DNA of 64,000 nt from Hypericum androsaemum (Eukaryota; Streptophyta; Magnoliopsida; Malpighiales; Hypericaceae), in contig OZ023195.1 of NCBI GenBank assembly GCA_963995505.1, positions 4,050,109 to 4,114,108 of the forward strand, in the 5' to 3' direction. The notes below the pieces were generated by a model. That model did no database searches. It saw only the letters and a program-made list of their open reading frames with translations, and was not told where the DNA came from. Shown piece by piece: positions 12,378 to 24,957 of this stretch. How positions within the stretch are numbered: the first letter of the stretch is position 1; the number at the start of each line of letters is the position of its first letter. Made by a program: the position numbers and the translations under genes.

Positions 12378-14109
12378 AGTACGTGGGGAATATTAAATTG
12401 GTTTATTTGCAGATGAAACCATCCAAGAAAGGGATACATTTGGAATATTCATTGCATTGCCACTGGGTATTTAATTCCTGGGCCTTGCTTTATACGTAAA
12501 ATACAAAGATGGGGCTCTTTTTTAATATATTGTTCCATCTATCATTCAAATCGAACAGTCAACTCTGCCCATGCCGTGATGAAAGTTGGCTGCGAAAATT
12601 GTCGGCCATCAGCCTCATTTTTTTCTGATTTCTTTGACAAAATTACTCATAAATATTGAAAAAAACAAAAAAAAATGAAAAATGAAATAATCGCAAGGGA
12701 AAAAAAGAGTTTTTTTCACAATTGTTTCTCAAAAAAGGTTTAAGTTTTTTTCTAATTATACTTAGAAATATTTTTATGCAAAACTAATTATTAAAATCAT
12801 AAGGTTCTGTAATGTGGAACTGACTGAGGCCGTTAACGATCGCAGAGCCCAATATTCTATATGAGCATTATAAAGCCCAAGCTTCTCTCGGTTCCTTTGG
12901 GCCGAAGAAGACGGCCCAATGGGCTGCGTGAGATGTCTGCTCCCTTTGATTTTATTTCAAGATCAAAGTCTGGCTCTCGCACATTCTTTGGTTAATTGTT
13001 AGAACATTTATTGGAGATAAGTGTAATTTCGTATACTGCGCCAATAATAAATAATTCATCCTTTCGTACCTTTTGGGACATCAAAATAGGGGTTTTAGTG
13101 TTTCCAGTTTTGGGAACTTTTAAATCATCCACATGAGCGCCACAAGAAAGAAACATGACACGTATTAACGAGATCAGTTACGCAGAAACCTAGCTACAAG
13201 AAACTAATCGCGACTATAAAATTGTCAAAAAAATGTAAATTTTGGAAACTTCTATCATCAAAATAGACAAAACAAAATCGTAAAATACTTATTAAAAATA
13301 CGTTAAGCTATAGGATACTAAAGTAATTTATTTTAAAAAAAATCATAAAAAGAACGGTAAGTCTTAAGAAAAGATATGAGGCTCGACTCTCGAGAGCATT
13401 GCTTTAACCCCACGGCTCGACCGATAACCAATGCATAGTCAATTTATGCATAAATTCGGAGAATGTTTGACCACTGATTTAATTGGTTGGATCAACCATT
13501 CTCTTGGTTGGACCAACCGGTCCATATAAATTACCCAAAATATTTCCAAAATTTTGATATTTGCAAAATGATCGATTTTGCAATAAATTATAGGATAAAT
13601 AAATTCTTTTACATTTTAATACTACTTATAATATGTAATAACATTTTTTAAAGAACCTATGATCCAATTTGTGGTTCAACCGATTAGACCAAACAAATAA
13701 TATATAAAAAAGAAGAAATTTGGTTCACCTCAGGATCCCTTTTTTCTTTGAAAACATTGCTGGATAGAAGATGAGTCATTGGTACTTGGTAGGCATATTT
13801 GGGATGTGACTGACGGTGGATCCCACTCACTACAAAGTGAATTGGGGAGGAAATTGACATGACATAGACAGGTTGTTGCTGCTATTAATTAATTTAATCC
13901 TGGGCGCGCGGGGTATCTAATGACTAAACAAATTACTAGTGGTCATGTCCAGCCCGGTACTTCGTCTGTACTTATTTTGTTACCTACCCCAATAATTTAA
14001 GTTTAGGTAGCATCACTAAATATATGTATGAGTTGGTCATGCGTCATCTTTCTTGTTTGCCATATCCACCAATTGATCTGTGCATTATCACATGCACTTA
14101 GACTATTGT
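12378..14109. other. AT-rich intergenic; no gene seen
   Basis: Long A/T tracts and no supported ORF. A CCGGTC-like motif cluster at about 13440-13520 may be a decayed transposon. Confidence 0.45.
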
Positions 14110-15290
14110 TGCGGGGAAAAGAGAACAAGTAATTCGAAACGGATTCGGAGTGGTCGTCCCAAGGTCGGTTTAAAGCTATGCTAGGCTACAGGCTATGCTA
14201 GGCTACGTACTAAGGAAAAACAATAAAGATAGAAGAGTAGTTGTGTGTTGTGTTGTTGATGTCTGTTCTCTCGTCCGAGCCCTCCTTCTATAGAATGCTT
14301 TGACCTAACCTCCGCGCCTTCAGAATAGGAAATCTTAAACCGCCTCCAAGACCTTCGGCTCCAAGTCTCAATCCCGAGAGATACGCTTCAAGTTATTTGT
14401 TCCTAATATGACGGGATCCTCTCGGCTCAGTACAAGCCGCCTTCCTTAAATGAGCAGATCCCGTCCTCGAATATGAAGTTTTCAAAATGTGACAACCAAG
14501 CAATCGCGGCCTAAAGAGGAACTTACCAAGTCTTGCCAAATATTGAAAATCTCGGCTCAAGTTAGAAAAATATAGATCGTCTTGACCTTCTCGAATCTCC
14601 CACGCAAAATCTTGACTCAAGTCAGTCATCGTCCAAGACGGACATCTCGTCAGGCCCAAAGTGAATCCCAAAATGGGCTCAAGCTAACAGCCTCCTCAAC
14701 CAAAGTGGACCTATTCCCGGAATCGCCTTCCCGCCTACGAAGGTCAAATGAGCTTCTCGCTCGGGTCCACGTTGGCTTCTCACCTTCGGCTTCTCGCTCG
14801 GCTTCTCGCCTTAGGCTCCTCGCTCGTCTTCTCGCCTTAGGCTTCCCACCTTAGGTTTCTCGCTCAGCTTCCCACCTTAGGCCTCTCGCTCGGCCTCTCG
14901 CCGTAGGCCTCTCGCTCGGCCTCTCGCCGTAGGCCTCTCATTTGGCCTCTCGCTCGGCCTCTCGCCACTCGGCCTCTCGCTCAGCCTCTCGTCGTAGGCC
15001 TCTCACTTGGCTCCTCGCTCGTGCTTCCCACCGGCCTCTCGCCTATGTGAGTGAGAAGAGTTTCTCGATCGGACTCGCCTACGTGGGCGAGAGGAGCCTC
15101 TCGCCCGGGCTCACCAACGTGAGCGAGAAGAGTCTCTCGCTCAGACTCGCCTACGTGGGCAAGAGGCGGGCTTGCCTACGTGAGCAAGAGGGGCCTCTCG
15201 CTCGGGCTCCACGTACCGACGAGCCCGAGCTAATTTTCGCACATCCGGAGATAGATCGTCATTAATCTGAGATATTAATTTCGTGCTCCA
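14110..15290. repeat. GC-rich block with minisatellite, possible retroelement remnant
   Basis: Abruptly GC-richer than its surroundings. From about 14750 to 15215 it is made of 'gcctctcgctcg'-type units: first a period near 26 bp (14880-14945), then a longer unit with 'cctacgtgggcgagagg' (15065-15200). Overlapping ORFs (14582-14854, 14942-15265) only read the repeat as Ser/Arg/Leu-rich text. No LTR pair or polymerase motif is recognised. Confidence 0.6.
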
Positions 15291-17187
15291 ACAACTATTA
15301 ATAGCGTGGAGCCAAAAAATTTACGTTGTGAAGAAAAACACTGATTTTTAGAAACACTAATGCTACAAGGGGCATTAATTTTTTGGATAGATTCCAACGT
15401 GCAAAACTGACTAATTTATATTTAAAATGAGTGAAAATATTCTTAAATGAAAAACAGCGAGAAAGGACATAAGAGGGAAGAAACTTATAACAGTAAATTT
15501 TAATAAAGTAGTCTTTTATAAATTGATAAATAGTTTTGATTTGAGTTAGAACTAATGTTAAAATTTTAATAATTTTTTTATCGTAATAACTAATATTTTT
15601 CAGAAAATATTTGTGCTAATTTTACTCCTAAATTTTGCATAAAATAATATTTTTAAATATATTAGTATTTTTTGCATAATTTACGCATTTGAAAAATTAA
15701 AAAAATACTAGTTTATGTTTGATTAATTTTACAATAATATTCTTCTGAATTTTATCCAAATAATCTTTCTGATTGTCGTCTTGTTGTAAAAAAATATTAC
15801 AATCGAGTGTAGCATTTGAATAACGCTATAAGTCTATATTTTAGATGAATTTGATATAGACAAAGTAATTTTTTTATCTACGTATTTATTAACAAAAATC
15901 AATTTTAGTAATTTTGATAAAAATGTAAAATTCTTTAAAAAAGATTTTTTTTCCTTGTCTCAAGTCTCAACTATTCTAATTGGGTGGGTATTACCTTTTT
16001 TTTGTCAAGATTAAAAATCCAGAGAACTCCCCATCTTCAAATAATTAGAATCTGCCTCACCCACTTTCAACCAATTACCCCACTCCATCTCCCCTATCTC
16101 ATCTTACTAACAGTAGAAGAAACCTCAAGAGCACTAGGTGTTATTGCTTCAACTCCATCTCCCACTATCACTCCTTCGTTAGGTCTGCATAGCCCCTCGG
16201 CGCCGGGAAGCTCCACCTTCGCCGTGGTGGACTTCGGCCTCCTCGACTCTTTATTTAGTTTTTAATTGAAATTGGGGATTTGATTGGAATTAGGGCTTTG
16301 ATTGAAAACTGGATTGGATTTGAGATTTGATTGAAATTGGGGATATCGTCTATTTTTGTCGGAAAGATCTTATTTGGTGTTCATCTGAATCAATCCGGCT
16401 TGGGAAATTTATTTTCCTAGCGTTTTTTATTTCCAATTTTAAGAGAACTAGGTATAAATTTTACTACTTTTCAAAAATTTCGGTCAAACCGTGTCCACCA
16501 GTTAGCTCGAATGCAAAACTGTCCGATCTGACAAAAATTAGGGCAATTCAACTGCTCCCCGGTTTTACCCCTAAAAAAGATTTGCTGCATTGAACGCCGG
16601 TCAACTACCGATGTCGGACCGTGTTTTTTAAAACTATCCAGTATCCGGCGCATGACCGGCGACGCCATGGTATTTACATAAGTGGCTGCTCCTATCTCTG
16701 AGAGAGAGAATACATAAACAAATGTCAAATATCATACCAAACGACAACATTTACACGGAAAAGATCAAACTACAAATGAAAAGGACGATCACCCGTATGA
16801 CGTTTCTGACTAGTGGACGCTCCTATCGTCCCGGAAAATTATTTGTACGATCGCTTCTCATTTCTATTATTTCTGTTTGCTTTCGTAGGTCCACGGCCTA
16901 AACATTTGGACTTGACGATTAATTTCTCTTTTTAACGAAAATCGGGTACCACATTTAAATTAAAAATTTATCAGTTATTTTCTATAAGGTAACTAGTCGA
17001 TACTTAAAATTCCATATTTTATTTTGACCAAAGAACAAATTAATGGACTCCTTAATTTGTGCTTACTTGGACAAAATTTTCAAGCAAATGATCATTTTGT
17101 TCTTCAAAGGTAGCTGATTCAAAATGTTGCTTGCACAAAAACAATAAAAGGGGAATTATTATATAAAAAACTTGCCTACTTAAAAAA
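15291..17187. other. AT-rich intergenic; no gene seen
   Basis: Nothing coding is supported. Around 16490-16640 a CCGGTC/GTCGGACC-rich stretch ending GTGTTTTTTAAAAC resembles one end of the hAT-like element at 61225-61689. Confidence 0.45.
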
Positions 17188-17974
17188 GATTTTTTCCAAA
17201 ATAGGCAGAAAAGATAGATATATTTTCTAAATAGGTAAAAATTTAATATATTCCTAAAATAGGTTAAAATTTAAATAAAGTAGTGGAGTCCACCAATGGT
17301 TGGGTCGACTCAACCGTTTCTTCTATCACATCTATGTTAGTGGTACCGTACTTTTAATTTTCTGAATGAGTTAAATTTTGATTTTATTTTGCTTAATTTT
17401 TCGAGACCTACGCATAGAGCTCAAAAAATTATGTAAAACTAAAAAAAAAGATTAACTCGTTCGGATAAACGATACCAACTTATAAAACTTTTTAAAAAAT
17501 TCAAAAAAATTAGTGGTTGAAGGAGGCGACATATAACTAGGTCGACTCCACTTTTTATTTTATTTTTTATTTTTTCAAGAGTGTTAAGGTGACAAATTAT
17601 TGCTCGAGTATCCGAATGAGTTAATTTTATTTTTGATTTCTCATAATTTTTTGAGCTTTACGCTTAGGTCTTGAAAAGTTTAACAAAATCAAATAAAATT
17701 TAAATCATTTGAACAACCTAACAATAATCTATACCACTTATAAAATTAAAAAAATAACTCATTCACCTCCCTTTTTATTACTACTTTTTAAAGTACTCTG
17801 CCGGTGACATATAGGTGGTAGAAGAATCAAGAAGCAGTTGAGTCGACCCAACCATTGGTCGACTCCACAACTTTTTTATTTTTTATTAAATTTTAACCTA
17901 TTTTGGAAATATATTAAATTTTTACCTATTTAGATAATATATCTATATTTTCTGCCTATTTTGGAAAAAAATTC
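17188..17974. mobile_element. Long-TIR Mutator-type element without captured gene
   Basis: 787 bp with inverted arms of about 150 bp (left about 17188-17340, right about 17820-17974). Both arms carry TCCAAAATAGGCAGAAAA and GGTTGGGTCGACTCAAC. Perfect 9-bp direct repeats CTTAAAAAA flank it at 17179-17187 and 17975-17983. The interior is AT-rich and noncoding, with a degenerate internal duplication around GAATGAGTTAA. A 9-bp duplication plus long TIRs is diagnostic of Mutator-like elements. Confidence 0.85.
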
Positions 17975-17983
17975 CTTAAAAAA

Positions 17984-18762
17984 TTGCTTGCCGAAAGACT
18001 ACTTGATTAAATAAAATTGTAATTTCCATTCATATAAAATATAAACAGTCAAGACTGGAGAAACTTTAATATTAGATATAACCATTGTTTTAAAAATTGT
18101 GGTCCGACAGGCGGCCCGATCGGTCGGACCGCTACACAAGACCAAGTTCGGGTCAATTTTTTTTAAAAATATTGCAGTAGTTCGACTGCTCAAAAGCGAG
18201 TTTCACTGCCCAGTCAAACACCTCCGAGTGATCCGGGTTACCTAGAATATAAAAAATTAATATTTATTTTTTATTTTATCCAATTTAATTCAAAACTAAC
18301 ACTCCAATTCTATATTCGAAGCATGTACATCACATTTAGATATAATAAATAATTTTTTATAATATGTAAAATAAATCAAACAAATTTGATTATCTGTCAA
18401 ACAAAAAACCCATATCATTTTTTTCATGTACTTTTATACCATTTAAATTAATATTTAAAAACTTCATTAAAGTATATTGCATATCAAAGTTGGTAAACAT
18501 TTGATATAAGAAATTAATATTAAAAAAACCCCTCTCTCCCCCACACACAAACACAGGACCCGTGCCTGATCAACTCATAGTCACTATCTCTATATATTTT
18601 TCCTCCATACCAATACCATATCATCCCATCCCACCACCATCAAGATCAGTATCAACCCACTTATTAAAGAAAGTCCACAAAGAAAAGAGCAACAAGAAGA
18701 GGGACAAAGGTCCATTTCATCTTCCCTTTCTCTCTTTATTAAGAATCTCTCTCTTTCCTTTC
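17984..18762 (+). other. Upstream region of the amine oxidase gene
   Basis: No independent gene. CT-rich sequence from about 18530 to 18762 looks like 5' UTR leading into the gap. A decayed transposon piece with CCGATCGGTCGGACC lies at about 18100-18130. Confidence 0.5.
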
Positions 18763-18962
18763 NNNNNNNNNNNNNNNNNNNNNNNNNNNNNNNNNNNNNN
18801 NNNNNNNNNNNNNNNNNNNNNNNNNNNNNNNNNNNNNNNNNNNNNNNNNNNNNNNNNNNNNNNNNNNNNNNNNNNNNNNNNNNNNNNNNNNNNNNNNNNN
18901 NNNNNNNNNNNNNNNNNNNNNNNNNNNNNNNNNNNNNNNNNNNNNNNNNNNNNNNNNNNNNN
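18763..18962. other. Assembly gap (200 N)
   Basis: An exact run of 200 N. It probably hides most of exon 1 of the amine oxidase, including the start codon. Confidence 1.
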
Positions 18963-21900
18963 CCCGCCTCCGCCAAAGGTGAAGTCTTTCTCTTCTTCTC
19001 TCTTTTAAGGCTCTGTTTGTTTGTTTAGCCAAATGGGTTTCGGCTTCTGGTCTTGTTTTTGATGGAAGTTGACAACTTGGGCCCTCAGGAGGTGTAAAGT
19101 TGAGAACTTTCTTGGTGAAGTCTCATTCGATTACTGTCGGATTCTATTTAGACTTGGACCAACTCCCGTGAGTTGGAAAGTTGAGAACTTGGGCACATGG
19201 GAGGTGTAAAGTTTTCATCTTTATGTGATTAGAGGATTTTTAGTGTCTTTCATTTGGTTTATGTTGCTGCAGTGTGAGTGTTAACATTTTCAGGGGACTT
19301 GAGACAAATAATATGGCGGGTTTGTTGTTTGAATAGGGATCCAGGTCATTACAAGGGCACAGACCAGCCACCCGTTGGACCCTTTGACCGCTGCTGAGAT
19401 CGCGGTTGCAGTGGCAACTGTTCGGGCTGCTGGGAAGACCCCCGAGGTTAGTATCCGTGTTTCTCGGGTTTTAGCTTGACTTCGAAATAGATGGACTAGC
19501 GTGTGATGTAAACGAGTTGGTGTCTGTGATGCCAGGTTAGAGATAGCATGCGTTTCGTTGAGGTGGTCTTGATGGAGCCCGACAAGCACGTTGTTGCATT
19601 GGCAGATGCATATTTCTTCCCTCCTTTCCAGCCATCTCTGCTTCCGAGAAGTAAAAGCGGACCCGTGATCCCCACCAAGCTTCCTCCACGACAAGCCAGG
19701 CTTGTGGTTTACAATAAGAGGTCAAATGAGACTAGCGTCTGGATTGTTGAACTCTCTGAAGTTCATGCTACTAAGCGAGGTGGCCACCACAGGGGAAAAG
19801 TCATTTCATCCAAAGTTGTGCCGGACGTTCAACCTCCAATGGTAAGCAAAAAAGATCACTCAATTCAACAGAGCTTGCACTATAAATTATAATAGAAGAA
19901 AATCTATTATTCAATGGAGTCTGCCAGAAATATCTTGTCTATTAGGCTTGTTTTAGTGAGTTTACGTGGGCTGTACTTCAGTATGGAGACAATTACTAAC
20001 AGTAAGCACCATAACTACAGGATGCTGTTGAATATGCTGAATGCGAGGCGGTTGTGAAAGACTATCCTCCATTTATTGAAGCTATGAGGAAGAGGGGCAT
20101 CGAGGATATGGATCTTGTGATGGTGGACCCCTGGTAACCAAGATATCTAAACTCTTCCCCGCTACTTCATGAGATTGTCATTTCAATTTTATATTAATCA
20201 TCATGTTCAACATCTTCTCTTTTACAGGTGTGTTGGATATCATAGTGAGGCGGATGCTCCTAGTCGTAGGCTAGCTAAGCCTCTTATCTTCTGCAGAACT
20301 GAGAGTGACTGCCCTATGGAAAATGGATATGCTCGTCCTGTTGAAGGGATTCATGTCCTTGTCGACATGCAAAATATGGAGGTCCTAGAATTTGAAGACC
20401 GTAAACTAGTTCATCTCCCGCCAGCTGATCCCTTGAGAAACTACACTCCTGGTGAAACACGAGGAGGGGTTGACAGAAGTGATGTGAAACCTCTACAGAT
20501 CATTCAGCCAGAAGGTCCAAGCTTTCGCGTGAATGGATACTTTGTTGAATGGCAGAAGGTTGTTCTTGTTTTTTTTTTCATTAGGATTTTCAAAACTGGT
20601 TTGATTATGTTGCTGATCATTAACCTGTTTTCACTTTCAGTGGAACTTCCGTATTGGCTTCACACCCAGGGAGGGCTTGATTATCTATTCTGTCGCATAC
20701 GTGGATGGTAGCCGAGGTCGGAGACCCGTGGCCCATAGACTGAGCTTTGTGGAAATGGTAGTCCCATATGGAGATCCTAATGATCCGCATTACAGGAAAA
20801 ATGCATTTGATGCCGGGGAAGATGGACTGGGAAAGAATGCTCATTCCCTCAGGAGAGTATGCACATCTACTTTCGTTTTCATGCGCTTTGATTCCCTCTG
20901 TCGCACTCGTGAAGCTATTTAGATCTCATAGATCAATTGACCCAAAAATGTCTTACACTTACAAGCTCTCATATTCCAGGGCTGTGATTGTCTGGGCTAT
21001 ATCAAGTACTTCGATGCACACTTCATCAACTTCACAGGTGGTGTTGATACAATTGAGAACTGTGTCTGTTTGCATGAAGAGGATTATGGGATCTTGTGGA
21101 AGCATCAGGATTGGAGGACGGGCTTAGCAGAAGTGCGCCGATCTAGAAGACTTTCAGTGTCTTTCATATGCACCGTGGCAAACTACGAATATGCTTTCTT
21201 CTGGCACTTTTACCAGGCAAGTAGACATCCAACTTGGCAGATCTACACGATGGTGACTGCTTTCCTGTGATGGGCCTGATTGTTCGGTTTCTATGCTTAA
21301 CAACTCGCTAATACAGCTGCCCTTTAAATGGCAAAGGCATTGCTAGTTTTGTGTGTGCAGAAAGGTTCCTGCTTTCTATGTTCTTTACAAAACCGCTAGT
21401 AGAACCTGCAGTTTTAGAGTTTTGGAGACTGACATGTATTAAGATGCTTCTGTTTGTCTTATAGGACGGGAAAATCGAGGCTGAGGTTAAACTCACTGGT
21501 ATTCTTAGCTTAGGAGCTCTGCAACCAGGAGAAGTGCGGAAATATGGTACCACGATTGCTCCTGGACTGTATGCACCTGTCCACCAACACTTTTTTGTTG
21601 CACGGATGGACATGGCGGTTGATTGCAGGCCAGGTGAAACATTCAACCAAGTAAGTAGCACCGCTTGGTTTTTCAAGACCGGACAAGGATTTATTTTGCA
21701 TCTTCAAAAGTTTTGGGTGCAAGGCTTAAGAAATTTCCATTTCGCTAAGCGAGATAGTACGCTTTCTCTTTCTTTAGGTTGTTGAGGTGAATGTAAAGGT
21801 CGAAGAGCCGGGGAAGGAAAATGTGCACAGCAATGCATTCTTCGCAGAAGAGGAACTGCTAAGATCTGAGTCGGAAGCAATGCGTGATTGTAATCCTTTA

Positions 21901-23076
21901 TCTGCTCGCCATTGGATTGTAAGCTGTACTTGCATAATCAATTAATTTGTGCGCGAGTATTGATCTCAAAAGGGATTAGTTACATGTGTTTTTTTGCTGA
22001 TTACGTCTATTTCGTTTTCATTGATTTCGCTTGTACTTCAAATTGCTGATTATTTGCTTCGTTAACCAGATAAGGAACACGAGAACTGTCAACCGCACTG
22101 GGCAGCTAACGGGTTTCAAGTTATTACCTGGTTCAAACTGCTTACCCTTGGCAGGGTCTGAGGCCAAATTCTTGAGAAGAGCTGCTTTCCTGAAACACAA
22201 TCTTTGGGTTACACCTTACTCAAAGGAAGAGATGTATCCTGGAGGAGAGTTTCCTAATCAAAATCCACGTGCTGGAGAAGGTTTGGCTACCTGGGTTAAA
22301 CAGAATCGGTCACTCGAAGAAACAGATGTCGTTCTTTGGTAAGTTATCCCCCCAGTTCAAGTATTCTAGTGGTCTTATCTTAAGGTTTTGGTTGGACATG
22401 GAGATTATAACTCGCTCTGGCGGTCATATGCAATATGCATTAGCTCAAAGCACACTGTATGCGAATTACCGTAGACCGCTCTTTCAAACACTTGATGGAG
22501 ATCATACTTGGAGAAAGTGACAGTTTCTCGTTCCTTTGGAGCTCATTTATTTGTTGATGACCGATGTAGGTACGTATTCGGGATCACCCATATCCCTCGG
22601 CTGGAAGACTGGCCTGTTATGCCAGTAGATCGCATTGGCTTTACGCTCATGGTAAATCAATCCTCTCTGGCTGTTCTCATGAATTTGTCCACTCATCGTG
22701 TGTACTCGGTTTTCCTTCGTCGAACTCTTCATTGCTGTAGCCTAACTTATCAACACTTGGAACTAGTTTTTGATCATCTCTTAATCTAGTCAGCCTAACA
22801 TTTTACTAGTATGTTACGAGCTATCTGCGATTCATTTATCCGCCCATCCACGACAAACTCAATAGATTCCGTAACATACTACGCTAGATGAAACTACAGT
22901 GTGGGGTTTGATTTAAGACTGACAAGCTCGACTGTCCGATTATGCAGCCGCACGGGTTCTTCAACTGTTCACCGGCGGTGGACGTACCGCCAAGCGCAGG
23001 CGAGACGGACCTCAAGGAGAATGTCAATGTGGTAGCAACAAAGGCCATCCAGAACGGGCTAGTAGCCAAGCTCTGA
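18963..23076 (+). CDS. Copper-containing amine oxidase, peroxisomal type (5' end in gap)
   Basis: Visible exons: 18963-18978 (end of exon 1), 19337-19446, 19536-19841, 20021-20133, 20228-20558, 20641-20856, 20980-21216, 21465-21650, 21778-21918, 22070-22338, 22570-22651 and 22948-23076. They give 711 residues plus stop; the N-terminus lies in the gap. CuAOs oxidise primary amines such as putrescine to aldehyde, ammonia and H2O2. Key residues are present: catalytic Asp in YFDAHF (codon 21013-21015), the Tyr that becomes topaquinone in ANYEY (21184-21186), copper ligands HQH (21582-21590) and the third His in ITHIPR (22589-22591). The protein ends in AKL, a PTS1-like peroxisomal signal, as in the Arabidopsis peroxisomal CuAOs. 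The intron after 21216 begins GC, not GT (CAG|GCAAGT). Confidence 0.95.
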
Positions 23077-23475
23077 TTCATTGGACCTCAAGTATCTTCT
23101 GTCTTAATTCAATGCATGGAACTTACGATATGTGACGCTTTGTCGTAATTTGAAAACTGCATTTGTGTTGAAAGATTGCGCATCATGCAAGTTGGTTCAA
23201 GATTTGTATTTTTTTTAACATGGGTCCAAATTTGTGCGTATCGAACTATACTAGACTGATTAATTCAAGTTTAAACCCAACAAAAAAATCAAAAATTTAT
23301 TATTGAATTTTAATTAAAAATGCTCCTGATATTTGAAATGGAGAGATCTACATGCTTAGTAAATGAACATAAATTGGAAAGGACGTTACCTCTATTTATA
23401 GAATTTGTCCGACTATAAATTAGATGTGCATTAGGGAAGAAAAAATATGTGCATCAGAAAAAGAAATGTGTAAAA

Positions 23476-23950
23476 GGAGTATCCTCCGCCGCGTTGTCAC
23501 CATCACTGGCGCTGTCGATTTTCGCAAGGCCTACGCCGGCGACCTCGCCCGGCTCCAGAGCGTTGTAGACAATTCCGGCGACAGTAACAAAGTCGATCAC
23601 GAGCAATGACCCGATTTTGGTGGGGCCCGGGCCCAAAAAGATCGAGGCCGCGACTCAGCTGGCGGCCCTGGCCCATGACAACAACCGGAACAAGCAGATC
23701 ATCGTGGAGAAGGGCGGGGTAGCTCCGCTACTGCGGCTCAAGGAGGCACAAATCGCGGGAGCAGGTGGAGACCGTTGTCGAGGAGGCCGCCCACTTGTCG
23801 GGTGAATTCGCGGGAGTGCTCTCGGGAAGTTAGTTTCTCCAGAGAATTTTCTTGCGAGGCTCATTCGAAGACGATCATCGAGTTTGTTTCCTCTGTTACT
23901 TGGCAATGCACGCAGGCAACGACGAGTCATTGGAACAAGCTAGAGTATTG
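23476..23950 (+). pseudogene. Armadillo-repeat protein pseudogene fragment (ARO-like)
   Basis: A GC-rich island 400 bp past the amine oxidase stop. One frame (about 23515-23605) reads DFRKAYAGDLARLQSVV. Another (about 23620-23750) reads KIEAATQLAALAHDNNRNK followed by IIVEKGGVAPLL, typical of plant ARMADILLO REPEAT ONLY-type proteins. A third piece near 23915 reads NDESLEQARV. The pieces are in different frames with stops between them and no start codon, so this is a decayed fragment. Family call is good; the exact parent is unknown. Confidence 0.72.
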
Positions 23951-24957
23951 ACTGCCCTCGAAGGGGTGGACCGAACATGAATTGAACTTGCAAACAAATA
24001 ATGACATCTTTTCCACGACACCACGGAAGAAAAACGTGCGCATGAATTGAACTATAAATTCGACAATGCAGTTCCATACATCCACATGTCTGAAATATTT
24101 TACTCAATTTATGCAGTTGCTGGACCGGTCGGACCATACCACGAAACGAAGTGAAATCAGGTTCACCATCCTGAAACAACAGCCATGCAGCTCAGAATCT
24201 GAACATTCTTGAACGATACTAGTTTCAACATGTCAGAAAACTTTTGGGCGAGCAGCTCACCTTTAAGGTACTTGAAGAGTAATGTCGGCAACTTGCAAAA
24301 CATCGATCACATCATTTAGCGATGCAACCACATATCGTACAGCAAACGAAGTCTGGTTCCTAGCCATAGAAAAATCGGTCCAATTTTCAGAGCCAGATGA
24401 AGGCAATTCAGGAAGATAATTCAACATTCTAGAGAAACAGACACAAAGACTCAAGGCACGCAGCGAACTCAAACTTTGTCTAGTCAGGATAAGATGAACT
24501 GTACATACTACTTTCATATTGGAAAGGTCAAACTGTTAGAAGTATGTAACAAAAAGGAAGAAAGAAAAACAGAGGCTTCACACAGCTTACAGAACTAATA
24601 TCAGAAAACTACTGCTCCAAATGAAAACTACATAACAAATCATGACGTTTAAACTCGTATGTTCAGAGTCGTCTTAGGCCACATTAAACTCCCATAGAAC
24701 TTAAGAACGATTTCATTAACCATATCGGTAACACTGACAGTCAAACCTACTGCACATTTACTTTTGAAACAATGAAAATAATACTAATGTTTTCTGTGAG
24801 AAAATAAATTATTATATTTTTTTTGAGAACAAAATAAATGATTATATGCTGACTGTACTGAGAATCTCATACCATTGGCATGAAAAGGAGAAAAAGGAAA
24901 GCCTTTGTCAGCATAATAGAACCAAATCCATAGTATAACTAACCAATTATAAACAAC
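23951..24957. other. 3' flank of the F-box gene; no gene seen
   Basis: Likely holds the 3' UTR of the minus-strand F-box gene next to 24957. The 84-codon ORF at 24263-24517 (-) has no recognisable motif. Confidence 0.5.

Noticed and set aside
14942..15265. 107-codon Ser/Arg/Leu-rich ORF
   Set aside because: It only reads the minisatellite; stop codons are absent because of repeat composition.
15984..16265. 93-codon plus-strand ORF
   Set aside because: No family resemblance, and no flanking exons could be built.
18562..19008. Long ORF through the gap
   Set aside because: Length comes from counting N as coding; only the last 16 bases before 18979 fit exon 1 of the amine oxidase.
24263..24517. 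84-codon minus-strand ORF downstream of the F-box gene
   Set aside because: No homology recognised; position fits 3' UTR or spacer.
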